DNA from: Anaspis maculata
Taxonomy: Eukaryota > Arthropoda > Insecta > Coleoptera > Scraptiidae
DNA length: 64,000 nucleotides
Assembly: GCA_949128115.1 (NCBI GenBank)
Contig: OX421965.1
Span: forward strand, 48,599,257-48,663,256
Reading direction: 5' to 3'
Made by a program: the position numbers and the translations under genes. Under the pieces are notes generated by a model, which saw only the letters and a program-made list of their open reading frames with translations, was not told the origin of the DNA and did no database searches. Shown in pieces: positions 48,701-59,800 of this stretch. The first letter of the stretch is position 1. Every line of letters starts with the position of its first letter.

Positions 48701-49929
48701 ATAGTTGTGGCCCGGTCGGTCCTATGATTGGGATTTCTCACTATTCATAAAGTATATGGCTTCAGGGACTTTTATTTTGTTGTCCTCAGAATTGCAGCTG
48801 TAGATTTTTACTAGAACTTGACGTTCTTGCGGCGTTTCTTTTCAAAGACTCTGATGCAATGCTATTTTACCGCTCTACATTCAAGCTTTGATTGAATTTG
48901 TTCAACGAAACAATGGAACCCGCGTCATCGTTTGCCCTACCATGTGGTCTGCAGTCGTGGTATTCAACGGAAATTACAAACTTTCAGATGAAAGTATCAG
49001 GCTGCAATCTGTTGTCGAGCTTTTTTCAAAACGTCAAGTGGGACTACAGTGGTAATGCTGCAAACTTCTCGCCCGTTGCTGTACTCGCTTTCCATCTAAC
49101 TCAGATATTCAAGATGCGGTTGGCATTGTCTAACTTCGCTCCATTAGATGCAGAAAACCGCACTACAACATCTTGAAATGTGCACGTACGAGGCTTGTAG
49201 ATAACACCGTGTTGGCACCTTCTTCGACTGAGGCGAATGCTCATGCCACGCGCTCGCGCCCTGTTGATAAAGTGGCAGAGCGAGTCTAGGACAATAGTAT
49301 ATCAACAAAAAACTATCAATAGGTCAATAGGAGGAATAGAGGGGAGCTGAGACAGAGTTGGAAAAAAATTTATCGGAAAGATCGCGACATCGACACCTTG
49401 AAGCCAAAATAGGAGTGAAAAAGGATGAAAGATTATAAGATCACTATTCGCACATGGTTTGGTTGGGATGTAGGTATGTACCTAGCTAAATATGATGTTT
49501 CACTTCCCCGGGAAATGCACTAGTTATCTCACTATGATAAGGAAGGTGGGCGTACTGATCAGTCTGCGGCTTAATGGTTCGAATAATAATGATATCGAGA
49601 CGCACCTGTGATGTTGAACATTGTGTTGAAAATTCCGTTAGCCATAGTTGTGCCTGTCGTTTCATCCCCAATGCTTTTCAAAAAGTCTCCGTAAATCAAA
49701 CCAAAACTTGTCATTGGTATGATAGTAACGTTCTGGTAAATCACAGAGATGAAGTAAACAAAAAAAAAACAACAACAAAAAAGTAACTTACAGCCATGAT
49801 AGTTAAAGCAACCGCAACTAAGTAGCCCCAACCCCCTTCAGGCGGTAAGAGTTCGTACTTCACCCCATCTCTGTTCACGTCATTTTTGTCTTTGCTACCA
49901 CTTTCGCGCTTCGTCTCCATTTCGTTCAT
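39725..49929 (-). CDS. Gene B: monocarboxylate transporter-like protein (SLC16/MCT family)
   Basis: Seven exons: 49929-49792, 49732-49606, 46833-46690, 46631-46359, 46304-45762, 40167-39979, 39858-39725; 1548 nt, 515 aa. The first ATG gives MNEMETK; the second, three codons on, aligns with the start of gene A. PEGGWGYLV is the first MCT signature; the second is altered as in A (YFDKRLNLMNSVAQAFM), and DLCAR carries the TM8 Asp/Arg pair. The 54-bp intron 46305-46358 has no stop and could be read through, but splicing it yields a 273-nt exon identical in length to the one in A, so I prefer it spliced. Intron 46834-49605 (2.8 kb) is absent from A. It ends 565 bp before the start of A, on the same strand. 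Probably a 12-TM organic acid carrier; substrate unknown. Confidence 0.88.
40889..41687. mobile_element. Foldback element in gene B intron (GGACAGGGAG ends)
   Basis: GGACAGGGAG...GTGCCTCAAAACTTACGTCA at the left returns as TGACGTAAGTTTTGAGGCAC...CTCCCTGTCC. The arms are about 230-300 bp. CATAAGG words recur as a second mirrored pair inside. Confidence 0.82.
41790..41820. repeat. (TTA)n microsatellite after AATAAA
   Basis: CTGAATAAAGCCATA followed by about nine ATT/TTA units. The layout resembles the 3' tail of the LINE copy at 21646-22322, so this may be a very short LINE or SINE 3' end. Confidence 0.65.
41958..42084. mobile_element. MITE-P, copy 4, inverted core
   Basis: Same terminal arms as copies 1-3, but the loop (GGCCAAAATCAGCCTCGTTT) is in reverse orientation relative to the others, as expected if the near-palindrome inserted the other way round. 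Confidence 0.86.
42660..43084. mobile_element. MITE-G, copy 2
   Basis: AATGGGGTACTTGCC start and GGCAAGTACCCCAT end, with the same internal words as copy 1. It lies in the large intron of gene B. Confidence 0.87.
43150..43420. repeat. Two-copy tandem duplication, 129-bp period
   Basis: TTCAGCCGAATAGCGACATC at 43161 is repeated as TTCAGTCGAGTAGCGACATC at 43290. Both are followed by CATCMTTCAGTTTYGTAAATC and GAGCGCTGA, then CTCCTCCC and GGCGAACGCACA. Confidence 0.82.
44589..44957. repeat. Imperfect foldback (ACAGGGTGATTCC end)
   Basis: ACATGGCGCATTTTCTTGCG near 44603 is mirrored by CGCAATAAAATGCGCCATTT near 44929, with degenerate matching between. The two short frames of 65-67 codons here are complementary to each other and belong to the repeat. 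Confidence 0.6.
45009..45471. mobile_element. 463-bp hAT-like MITE (CAGGGCCGGCGA ends)
   Basis: CAGGGCCGGCGACTTTA at the left; TATCGCCGGCCCTG at the right. Flanks ACTTTTAT and CTTTTAAT are similar but not identical, so the target duplication has decayed. GTGTGTTGC words sit near both ends. It lies in the large intron of gene B. Confidence 0.72.
46986..47886. mobile_element. Foldback element in gene B extra intron, doubly nested
   Basis: Outer ends TACAGGGTGTTTGCACACTT and AAGTTTGCAAACACCTTGTA. A second mirrored pair lies at the centre (CTATACAGGGTGAGTAG near 47208; TGACTCACTCTGTACTC near 47636). The plan is the same as at 36713-37675, and parts of the arms are alike. Confidence 0.83.
48183..48856. 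mobile_element. Foldback element with arms of about 300 bp
   Basis: AACGCCGTAAGAACG near 48202 returns as CGTTCTTGCGGCG near 48821. Further in, TCCCTGAAGCCATAT is mirrored, and CGACCGGTCTGGGTCTCATC is answered by GAGACTCAAACCGGTCG. It lies in the extra intron of gene B. Confidence 0.8.
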
Positions 49930-51080
49930 CACCCATCAACCGCTACTAAATTAATTTTAACACTCGTATGGAGATTTATTTTAATTGTTATCAACCCAAT
50001 ATGTTCTTAGCGCTTCAGAGAATAAACAAAAATAGAGCCACATAAATCAATATTGTAATCTCTTCAGAGCGTAAAGGTTGAGACATTTTTCTTAAATTAA
50101 ATATACTTCAGTGTTTGTTTATAAGCTCAATTTCGCACGTTGTTCAGATAAATCCACACGCGTTCCCGTTACGCTTTCTAATGTCCGACAAAGAATTACA
50201 AAAAACGTGACGTTTTTTGACTGTCTATTATGTCACAAAAGAGCAAACAACAATATTGTCATTTGGGTTTGCATAACTGCTGAACGAACATCATGAACTT
50301 CGTGATCAAAATTCTGGTTGGATTCAACATCAGACTTCTTGAATTTGCAGCTTGTGTTCAGTTTGCATCAATGTTCATCATTTAGCAAGTAGGTACTTGC
50401 TAACCCCACCCTGCAACCCGCAATCGGTGAAAATTCAGGAATAGTTGAATGGAGCAGGTCGAGGTTTCTTTTTCAGGTGACTTCAAGTAGGATGGGGTGA
50501 ATTGATGATAATTAAAGAGCATAGCATAAATGGTTAAAAAGTGTGGGGATTTATGCATTGGAGATAGGTACTATATTGGCGCTGGCAGCGGAATTAGACC
50601 GACTTTAAATCAATGAGAATGAGAAAAAAGAGAGGTATCGTCGTCCTGCATAAGCAAAATTTCAGTGATAAATCCGAGGATAAATTAATCAGTCATCAGT
50701 CAGGTAACGTCAAAATATTCACGGCCGATTTCACAACCAACTTCGAAGTTGACGTTACTTCAAGTACGTTTAGACCGTGACTTGAGCATCATTCTCTTAA
50801 AATGTGACAGTGACAGACTCAACCCATTTATCGGAACGTCAACTTTAAAGTTTTAAACCGTGACCATTCAGAAGTTTAAAATACCTTTCCAGTGCCGAGC
50901 CCCTGGAGCTGGGCAATGGCTACATACATTTCCGGTTGGTGCGCATCCAAACGACTGTTGTGCCGTTGTGTGAGAGCTCCGAGAAATATTTGCGAGGCTA
51001 TTAGTACAGGAAAATAGTAAAAAAATCGGCAAAACCTCGGAATAAATATGGACGTCATGAAAATTTGATATTCTGTTCAG
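49930..51080. other. Upstream of gene B, no gene seen
   Basis: The first 130 bp hold the leader sequence shared with gene A. Beyond that I see no gene. Short frames around 50111-50296 and 50876-51058 have no recognisable features. Confidence 0.5.
50041..50062 (-). promoter_or_regulatory. Conserved 22-bp element upstream of gene B
   Basis: Plus-strand CATAAATCAATATTGTAATC and the two following bases match 39321-39342 upstream of gene A except for one base. The position relative to the start codon is similar in both genes, which suggests a shared promoter or transcription-start element. Confidence 0.55.
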
Positions 51081-52757
51081 AATTGAGTTCTCTACAACAC
51101 AACATATCCAAAATCGCCAAAAATCGCACCCGGGGTTTTTGAGTTATTGGAGGGGGGGGGTAAAAAATTACAACTTAAAATGGAGGGGATGAAACCCGTC
51201 AATCCATTGAAAGCAAATACGTCATAATTCCACGTATCATATCCCGCTGATACCATTTTGGCACAGAAAGTGTCGATCATTGTTAAAGGGGGGTCATGGG
51301 GGGGCGAAGCTCTGCTAGGTGGTCGAATTTGTTTTTCTGGCCATGTAGAACCGATCACGACAAGCTTAGTATCTTTTCCGACTGAATTCAATCTCCTAAA
51401 CTCGAATTTGATGTGTAGATTTGGATGAAAACAAGTTTGAACAAGTTAACTTGGGAAAACTTGTTTTCTTCTTTGACTATTTTGACGGTTTTTTTTCTCA
51501 CTGTTAGAGGTGTTTATCTTCAAAAATATTCCGGGGACGATTAGATTGGAGTGTATTTTCCACGAGAATCAGCCACTCGATGTATAATTTTGTTTCTCGA
51601 GTTTAAAAAATCGATTTGAACTTGAGCCGGCGCGGCGTGTCGTCTACTACTGACCAGAACATTACAGCATGCACCTTTAAATAAAAACACCTCAAACTAT
51701 TGAAGAAATAACAACTCATTTTGAAAATTGGAGGATCTGTGCAGAATTGAATTCCCTACAACATAAACAAAATCGCCATGAATCACACTACAGGGTTTTG
51801 AGTTATTTAAGGAGAGAGGTAACAGTTCATAGAGTATGAAACTTTGCAAAATGTTATCCTCCTCCTCGATTAACTCAAAATCCTGCATTGCGATTCATGG
51901 CGATTTTTTTCATGTTATAGATATTCAGTTCTGCACAAATCCTTCAATTTTCAAAGATAAGTTCTTACTTCTTCAATAGTTTGAGGTGTTTTCATTTAAA
52001 GGTGCATGCTGTAGTGTTCTGGTCAGTAGTAGAGGACGCGCCACGCCGGCTCAAGTTCAAATCGATTTTTTAAACTCGAGAAACAAAATTATACATCGAG
52101 TAGATGATTTTCGTGAAGAATACACCTCAATTTAATGGTCCCTGAAAATTTTCCAAAAATGAACATCTGTAACAGTAAAAAAAAATTCGTCAAAATTGTC
52201 AAAGAAAAAACAAGTTTTCTCGAGTTAACTTGTTCAAACTGGTTTTCATCCGAATTTACACATCGGATACGAGTTCAGAGATTGAATTTAGTCGGAAAAG
52301 ATACCAAACATGTCGCGATCGGTTCTTCATGGCCAGAAAAACAAAATGGACCACCTAGCAGAGCTTCGCCCCTCCACTACTCCCCTTCAACAATGATGGA
52401 CACTTTTTGTGCCAAAACGGTATGAACGGGATATGATACGTCGAACTACATATAATGTATTTTCATCCAATGGAATGACGGGTTCCATCCCCTCCATTTC
52501 TAGCTGCATTTTTTTTACCCCCCCTCCAATAACTCAAAATCCCCGGGTGCGATTTTTGCTTGTGTGGGATAGACCTCTGTGTCAGTTACACAGTGCCTTC
52601 GTGTGGTTCGTATGTTGCGGATTGCATACCCAAATACCGCTTTCCCCTTACCCCGACCCGCATCAAATTTCCTCGCCTACAAGCTGGGTTACGTTCCCTC
52701 CCGCTATTATAACCTCCTTGGATTTTTTGTGATTTTGGATATGTTGTAGAGCACTCA
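51081..52757. mobile_element. Giant 1.68-kb foldback element with repeated terminal module
   Basis: The left arm begins near GAGTTCTCTACAACACAACA and the right arm ends near GGATATGTTGTAGAGCACTC; they match over most of about 800 bp each. At the centre (about 51740-51957) a second pair of the same terminal module appears (GAATTCCCTACAACATAAAC; CCATGAATCAC mirrored). The several short frames here are complementary pairs from the arms, not genes. It abuts MITE-G copy 3. Confidence 0.85.
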
Positions 52758-53166
52758 ATGGGGTACTTGCCTCAAAATTTTTTATCAGCTTAATCGATAG
52801 TATGGTCAAAAATAATGTACCCGTATTTTTTCTTTTTTCTATATTCCCAAAACTGCGGCCGTAATGCGTGTTTTAAAAATATATTTGTGACGTCACAAAT
52901 ATACTAAAAACTTAACAAACAGCACTGTTGGATTGAAAACTCAAAAAACTGTTAGAGAGGCATGACAATATTTGAAAAATACAAAAATGAAAACTCCACT
53001 GAAGTTTCCTCACTGTTACCAACCTTTTGACAACAAAAATTGAAAAAAAAATCTTTTTAACCAATGGATATATTTTCTGGAAATTTTCAGAAAATACTCT
53101 TCATCACTCTTGTTGATGATTAAAAGTATTTTCAGTCAAATCTATTTCATTGGCAAGTACCCCATT
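52757..53166. mobile_element. MITE-G, copy 3
   Basis: AATGGGGTACTTGCC start, GGCAAGTACCCCATT end, 410 bp, same core as copies 1 and 2. It begins exactly where the giant foldback ends. Confidence 0.87.
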
Positions 53167-56100
53167 CTGAACAAAATATCAAATTTTCAGGACGTCCATA
53201 TTTTTTCCGAGGTTGAAATCTATCTTTCTTGTACTATATGTGCAGTAGTCCATCAGAAGTCTCCTTTAGGAAGAAGAAAGTGATAGGCCGTCGCCATGCT
53301 TATAGAGGAAAATGCTGAAATCAAGTGTGAAAAGTGTTGTGCAACGTCTTCCTGAGCTGTATGCTTGTGCCCTGTTCAGTCCATTCGAATCCTCAGCCCC
53401 TAGTCTACCTCGAATGGAGCGGCGCGACCTCGTAGTCTGCTAGCGAGAAACAGAAAATTGGTTCACATTCCGGTTCATATCGGAATTCAACATTTAGAAA
53501 GTTTATGATAGATTTTGGGGCTTCCATAGGCCAAAGAGACCTTCGCAGATACAAAAACCTTACAAGGTCAACTCAGGACAAAATCGAATCATTGTATTAA
53601 GAAGAGAAAAACGAATAAAAACAGTTGACATTTCTTGTTGAGTTGACAATTTGACAGCCATGTTTGGATGCTTGCCAATCGGAAATGTACGGGAGCCATT
53701 GCCGAACTCAACGACTCAGGTAAAAAATCTATTCTCATGTCACTCAAGACGACGAAGACGATTCCCGAAATGTGGATGTTTCCATCTGTAATCTTCCACT
53801 ATAACTACCGAACCGTGATGAGATTGACTTGAAATTTGATACGCCGACATGGTTTGATCCTAGAATGAGCAAGCCGGGTGTCTAATTTTGAAATGTGTGA
53901 TGGAAAAGGTTCCAGCACGCTTTCTTGCTGTTGGTCGAGGGATACGGAGAAAGAGGCGCCATGATAATTTTCAAACCAATCACCAAACAATGTGATGGGA
54001 TAGATCCCATCACATATTTCAAAATTAGACATCCTGGTTAGATTTTGGTCGTGATCTGTCAAACGGAAGTGTCACTGTCAAAAAATGACAAACAGTGTTT
54101 CCCGCGTAACTGAACTTGTAATTTGGGTATCATTTGGAAGCACTTGAAAAACTTTATTTAGAATAGCTTGAAAGTGCTGTTTCATCTTTTCTCATTTATG
54201 AGCTGTGAAAAATAATTTTCATAAACTCAAAAACTGTTCCATGAATTTTGAACCAAAGCCGATAAAGAGCAAGGTACCTAACGAAAAAAGAAACTTTCAG
54301 CCAGCATACAGAGTTTTCCACTATTTCCCGGTTGGGCACAACGAATTTTCAAATTTGCGGAAACGTCTTTCCAGTTCGAAACGAGGGTCGAAATCAATCG
54401 AGACGGCCGAACGCTGCCTTCGGGCCACGAGAACCGAAGCGGACGATCGGTTTCTGACAAGGATGAATGGACGCGACTTGCCGGAGGAGACATCTCTTGT
54501 CGGAAGATCAACTTTTTTCGAAAAATTTCGACTGATGAGTTGATGAGTACCAACAAATTGAAGGTAGAATAAATCGATTGATATTTACAAATTGAAAATA
54601 GAATAAATTGGGACTATATCTAGCCCCAATTATTACTATAGACATCTATAGATCTTCCGGCACCGGACGACCTTCTACGCTTCTTATTTCATATGCCTGT
54701 AAGAAAAATGTCTTGCACGCTGTGATTGTCGAAGAGCTGGCTTCACATGTTCACTCATGTGCACATATTACAGAGGAAGGAGCTGCCCTAACGGGCAAAC
54801 GATACGAGATGATCAAGAGGATGACGACGACATCACATACGATTATAAAGTTTTCTTCCAAGATTGAACAGCTTTAGCCATATTCACTTCATTATGCTGG
54901 GACTTCCTCCATAGTACATGGCGCACTCAAAACACTGGAGGATTAGAGGCACTGTTTGCTATTTTATGACTTCAGGTGTTTGCTCATCAATGCTCTGTTA
55001 ACATTGTTAACATTGGACCCAAGTTCTAAACCAACAATACCTATTTCCTGGGTCTCACCAGAATTTCCTCCAGTATTTTGCTATTACTTACGCTGACGAT
55101 TGAGGACTTGCGAGTTTTAGTATGTTGATCAACATTGCTTGAGAGGCACATAGATCAACTTTCAGGGTTACAATACTTTTCTGGGCCTCAGCAAAAGTTT
55201 GTCTGATGATACCGCGGCACTTATTCCTTTCTTGTTTAATAAATCATGACGCGCACACTTGCTGGACCGGAGATTTTAGTACCTATGTTGTTTTGCAAAT
55301 GCTCAAAAGTCATTTTTGCAACTTTTCAAAATCAAAATAGTCAAGTTATTTCAGGGTTCGACCTAGGTAGATTGGGCCATAAAACAGGTAGACTCAAAGC
55401 AAATTCGTAATTCTACTAAAGATGATTTTTGTACACTGGACATTCCCCCGGGGGCATGTAAGTCAAAAAATGTGAAAACATCTGATTTTGTTCCCGCAGT
55501 CAACGTGTTAACGTCAGCCTATTTCCGCAACGAGGCCTAACACCGACGCCAGTGAATGCTTTACTCCACTTTAGGTACCAGACATTTTGCTGAACCCCTG
55601 TGATATGGTTCCAACACAGGGTAGGGATTTTTAGCAGCCACCAACATCGCATGGGGTCGGCACCATCGGTCGTATTTTACGTGCTATGCGTAAAATAGAA
55701 TGAATGTAATAAAAATAAACAAATATTTTCATATTTTAGCAAGCTTCCAACTAAATCGGAGAGCTTGTTTTGGGGAGGGAATCCGAGCGCCCACAGTGGG
55801 ATTCGAACCCACGACCCCTGGAGTAGTAGTAGCCCACCACACCACAAGCTCCTTTCCATGGAAGTAAACCCAGGCCAGACTGTGGTAATTTTCTAGTGAT
55901 ATATCGACATTATTTTAGTGTGTTGAAATTAAAATCATATTTGAAATGCTGCCTAGACCAATTTCATATTCTCAAATGATACTTTAGCTTAGGTATCCAC
56001 ATTTTTATCACCAGAATAATATTTCACAGAAACAAGATTGAATTGTTCAGTGACCAAAATGGCGATTTCTTGACAATACCATGTTATGTGGCAATACTGT

Positions 56101-56801
56101 GTTCAACAATTCAAAAAGTGAAGAGTCTTTTTGAAATTTAACAAGATTTTGATATGGGCAGTTAATATTTTCATAATATTTCCAGTTATATTCAAGATTA
56201 TAAATAAAAAACGGAGAGTGTTTTGAATCTTTTATAACAAAAAGTCCATTAAGTCCGAAAAGTACCATGCACACACTTCTCGCTATCGTTAAGTAAGTTA
56301 ACAGTAATTATGTACAAATTGGTCTAAGTTTACGAAAGAACACACTCAACATTTTTTCTTTGCCCATTTTCTCACACGTTTTCTACATACAACAACGCTC
56401 ACAGATTCAGTCTCGTTCTTAAACCTAGTCATATCACACAGAGAGAACCTTTGTATTGATACTATAAATCGTTACAATTTACAGTCATGATTTTTAGCAT
56501 ATTATCTTTTTTTGTGTTTTTGTTAAAAATTTGATATTGTATTAGTATATTTCAGTATAGTTTTACAACAATAGACGAAGATATATTAGTTATATCGTCG
56601 TGTATTGTTACTAAAGGCGGTTTTTGCTAACAGCCCTAGATTTGAAAGCTCACGAATAATACAAAAATATATATAATCATTCATGTGGTACCAGAAGACT
56701 TAAAGGAAGAGAATAGCTAAATTATAAAATTATATTGGGTGAGATGCTAATAATACTTTTTTCTGGTTCTTTTTAACGACTTAAAAGTCGTCATCTGTTT
56801 G
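53167..56801. other. Intergenic between genes B and C, 3' side of gene C
   Basis: No protein gene. An inverted pair lies at 53873-53904 and 54005-54036 (CTAATTTTGAAATGTGTGAT mirrored). The tRNA-like element at 55758-55854 is listed separately. The complementary frames at 54205-54556 lack family features. Confidence 0.5.
55758..55854 (-). repeat. tRNA-like element with terminal inverted repeat, copy 2
   Basis: The minus strand reads GGAGCTTGTGGTGTGGTGGG, then the T arm GTGGG-TTCGAAT-CCCAC, a spacer of about 30 nt including GCTCGGATTCCC, and ACAAGCTC, which pairs with the start. The plan and spacer text (TCGGATT...AAAACAAGCTC) are shared with 14581-14687, so this is a family rather than a chance fold. 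Confidence 0.6.
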
Positions 56802-59800
56802 TCATGTGGTCGACGTGTCGGTGTCGGACTCGGCGCTTCTGGTTCGCATGTAGCGAATCAGGTATTCTATCGACCAGGCCAGGCAACACAGCATGATCAG
56901 GAACGTCTGAGAGTGGAGGCAGATCGGGAAGCTTTTCGTAGTGTCCCGGATGATACCTAGAAAGTAGAAACATAGAAACATTGGCGCTTGAAGAATAATT
57001 CGTTGCACAACCAAATTATCAATAAAATTTCTTTTCAAAGTATTTTTTTTTGTTTCTGACCCAGCAACAGAAATGTAGTAATAATGATCTACAAAAAAGT
57101 CTCGGGTGGCATATTTCTAACTCCTTCCATTTAGCTGTTTACCGCGTTTGAAGTTGCGTGGTAATCCTGTAAAATGAAAAAACCGTCGCGCGAATCGTCG
57201 CGTCCGGTTTGCCGCGCAACTTTGGACGCGGTTAGCAGCTAAATGGAAGAAGTTGGACATACGTCCTCGGGGACTTTTTTGTAGATCACGAGGTAGATCA
57301 TTATATTCCCTTCAACTCTGTTCCTTATAACTTTGGTTTATCCTATTTGGTTTTTCATTTCCTTCAAATTTTCGAATTTTAAATGGGTAAGAGTGCCCGC
57401 AAGTAAGAATTTCGCATTGAGATCCTTCATTCCTATTGGTCAGGTGACGTCACATGAGCGATAGACATACAGGCTGTCCCGACATTAACCCTGATAATTT
57501 TAAGAGTGGAGAAACCATCAAAAATGAAGCTGACTTGTCCATAAAAACATAGTACGTACCTCTCAAACGCTTGATACACCTATTCCGTCGGGAAATTATG
57601 GACCGTTGCGCACGCAATATAATTATATTCAAAATTGAGATTGGCTAGTCTGACGAGCATCGCCGTATATTATCTACTCTGCTGTCAATGTCAACTGTCG
57701 ATTTCAGAGTACCAATTATGTCCAAACTCCAAGCTAAATTTCCCCATGCAACCGGCGCATGCAGCGGGTTCACGAGTTGATATCGCGGTGGCATAGGTAT
57801 ATAACGGAGATACAGCCCTTCAAAGTTAAACTAGTTTTCTTTCAATAATTCATAAACGGGTTGAGGTATTTGGCTGTAACTTGTGAGAAATTTGTTGTCA
57901 ATGATTAGTTACTCAAAGTAAAATTTCATGCAAATCCAACCAATGTGATTCCAATGTTATGAAGGGCTGAGGGGTCATGAAAAAAGTCGAATTTCGAAAA
58001 ACTTCATATGAAGTCCTTAGTTAATTTTGATTTTATGACTCCACATGAAGGTTCGAAATTCGACTTTTTTATGACTCCTCGGCCCCTCCCAACTTTGGAA
58101 CCCTTGGTTGGATTTGAGTAAAAATTCTACCTATGAGTAGATAATCAACAGTAATATCACAAGTGCTTAGCGATAAATATAGCGATATCGCGAGTGCTGA
58201 TTGTAGCGATAAATGCCCGACTCCATAGGAGGAGGGCATTTATCCAGGGACAATCAGCCCGAGGGAAACGCCTGGCCAAAATTATCTGGGAAAATCTCGA
58301 GCACGAGTGATATTTTGAAGATTATTACATAAAAGAAGTCCGAAGTGACAGCTGTCAGATTTTGTTGTTCACATGAATTTTATTCCGTTGCTATTGACAG
58401 TGGGATTTGGATAAGTGAATATTATCCTTGTAGGTCTAATAATCAAGGGCGTTATATGTAATAATCATTCAAAACAGATCTCTGGCAATTTACAGTCAAA
58501 TACCTCAACCCGTTGATGAATTATTAAAAAAGGAGTAAATGAGTCAAACCTTGAAGGGCTATATCTTCGTTATCAGGCGTTTGAAATTCATGTTTTTACT
58601 GTCAAGCTAGATTCATTTTTGACGGTCTATCCCCTGAATCAATGGGGTTAAAGTCAGGACAGCCCTGTATAACATTCACACCGGCATACCTTGTTAAATG
58701 AAGTTAATAGTTAATACCCTGTCATAAATAGCACTGATTAACTTACATGACAATAATTTGTAATAATTATCATCACATCCATAATAAAACAAAAATTGAA
58801 AAATTCAACTAATTCACATCAGCTGAACTCATTATGGAGTCGCTTTTCTTGATTTCAGTTCAATCTAACAAAAAAAGGCAACATTCAAACCAAATATCGT
58901 GCTGTAGTCACAAAATGCACTATATGTAGGTCCTACTTCACATTATTCGCCACCTAGACTATAGTTACCTAAGATGGGTCCAATGGCTACGACGAAAAGT
59001 CCTTTTCCTACCATATGGAGCCCAAAAGCGGCCGGCAGTTTCTCCAAGCTGGAGTATTCGGATATGGTTATGGTAAAATTGATCAGGGCGGCACCTCTGA
59101 AGAATCCACATATTACAAGCCACACCAAGATCATGGTCCAGTCAGTTTGTTCAGCAAGGACTGCAAGAAACAGAAATATGAATGAATATCTAGCCGCGAG
59201 ACGTGCAAGTTGACTCTGGTGTGCGAAAAACAAAAAATTTCGACCGAAACTCAAAACAGAAAATCGTCCTGGTTCTTTAAAGCAATAACAAACACAACAA
59301 TCAACGATATGGTCATTAAGTTGAAACATAAAAAGGTTGTCACTTGAAAACTCAATAACTAAAAAAATAATAATGATGCCTTAAAATTTTTGAAAGCTTA
59401 CTTTGCTAGGCTTTTGGGGTTACCTATTTTCATTCAATGGCTCCTTCCGCTGCCAACAAAAAAAGTCATAAACAACATTAGAGACATGTTCAAAACAGTT
59501 GTTTTTTAATTGCGTTGAAAATTAGATCAAGTGGAAATCCAACAGAAACGATACGTTCATCCCTGCGTGTTCCGTCCACTGTCCCATTCCATTAAGGAAG
59601 GTTCAAAGTTAGGTACATTATCCCAAGAAAGGCTCTTTCTGTTCCAATAAATTGTATACTCCGAGTTTTAATTTTTGTGGATCTAAATGAAAATCTTGAG
59701 AAAAAATCAAGGCTGTTGTAAAATTTCTATATATCTCGTACCCACACAGTGCAACGGCTAGCGCATTTTGTTTATAGCAATTATTCTTCAAGAAGCCAAC

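Noticed and set aside
51092..52425. Several frames of 60-100 codons on both strands
   Set aside because: They are complementary reflections of the two arms of the giant foldback.
54205..54556. Complementary frames of 112 and 92 codons on opposite strands
   Set aside because: No recognisable family, no splice context and no repeat support; not enough to call a gene.
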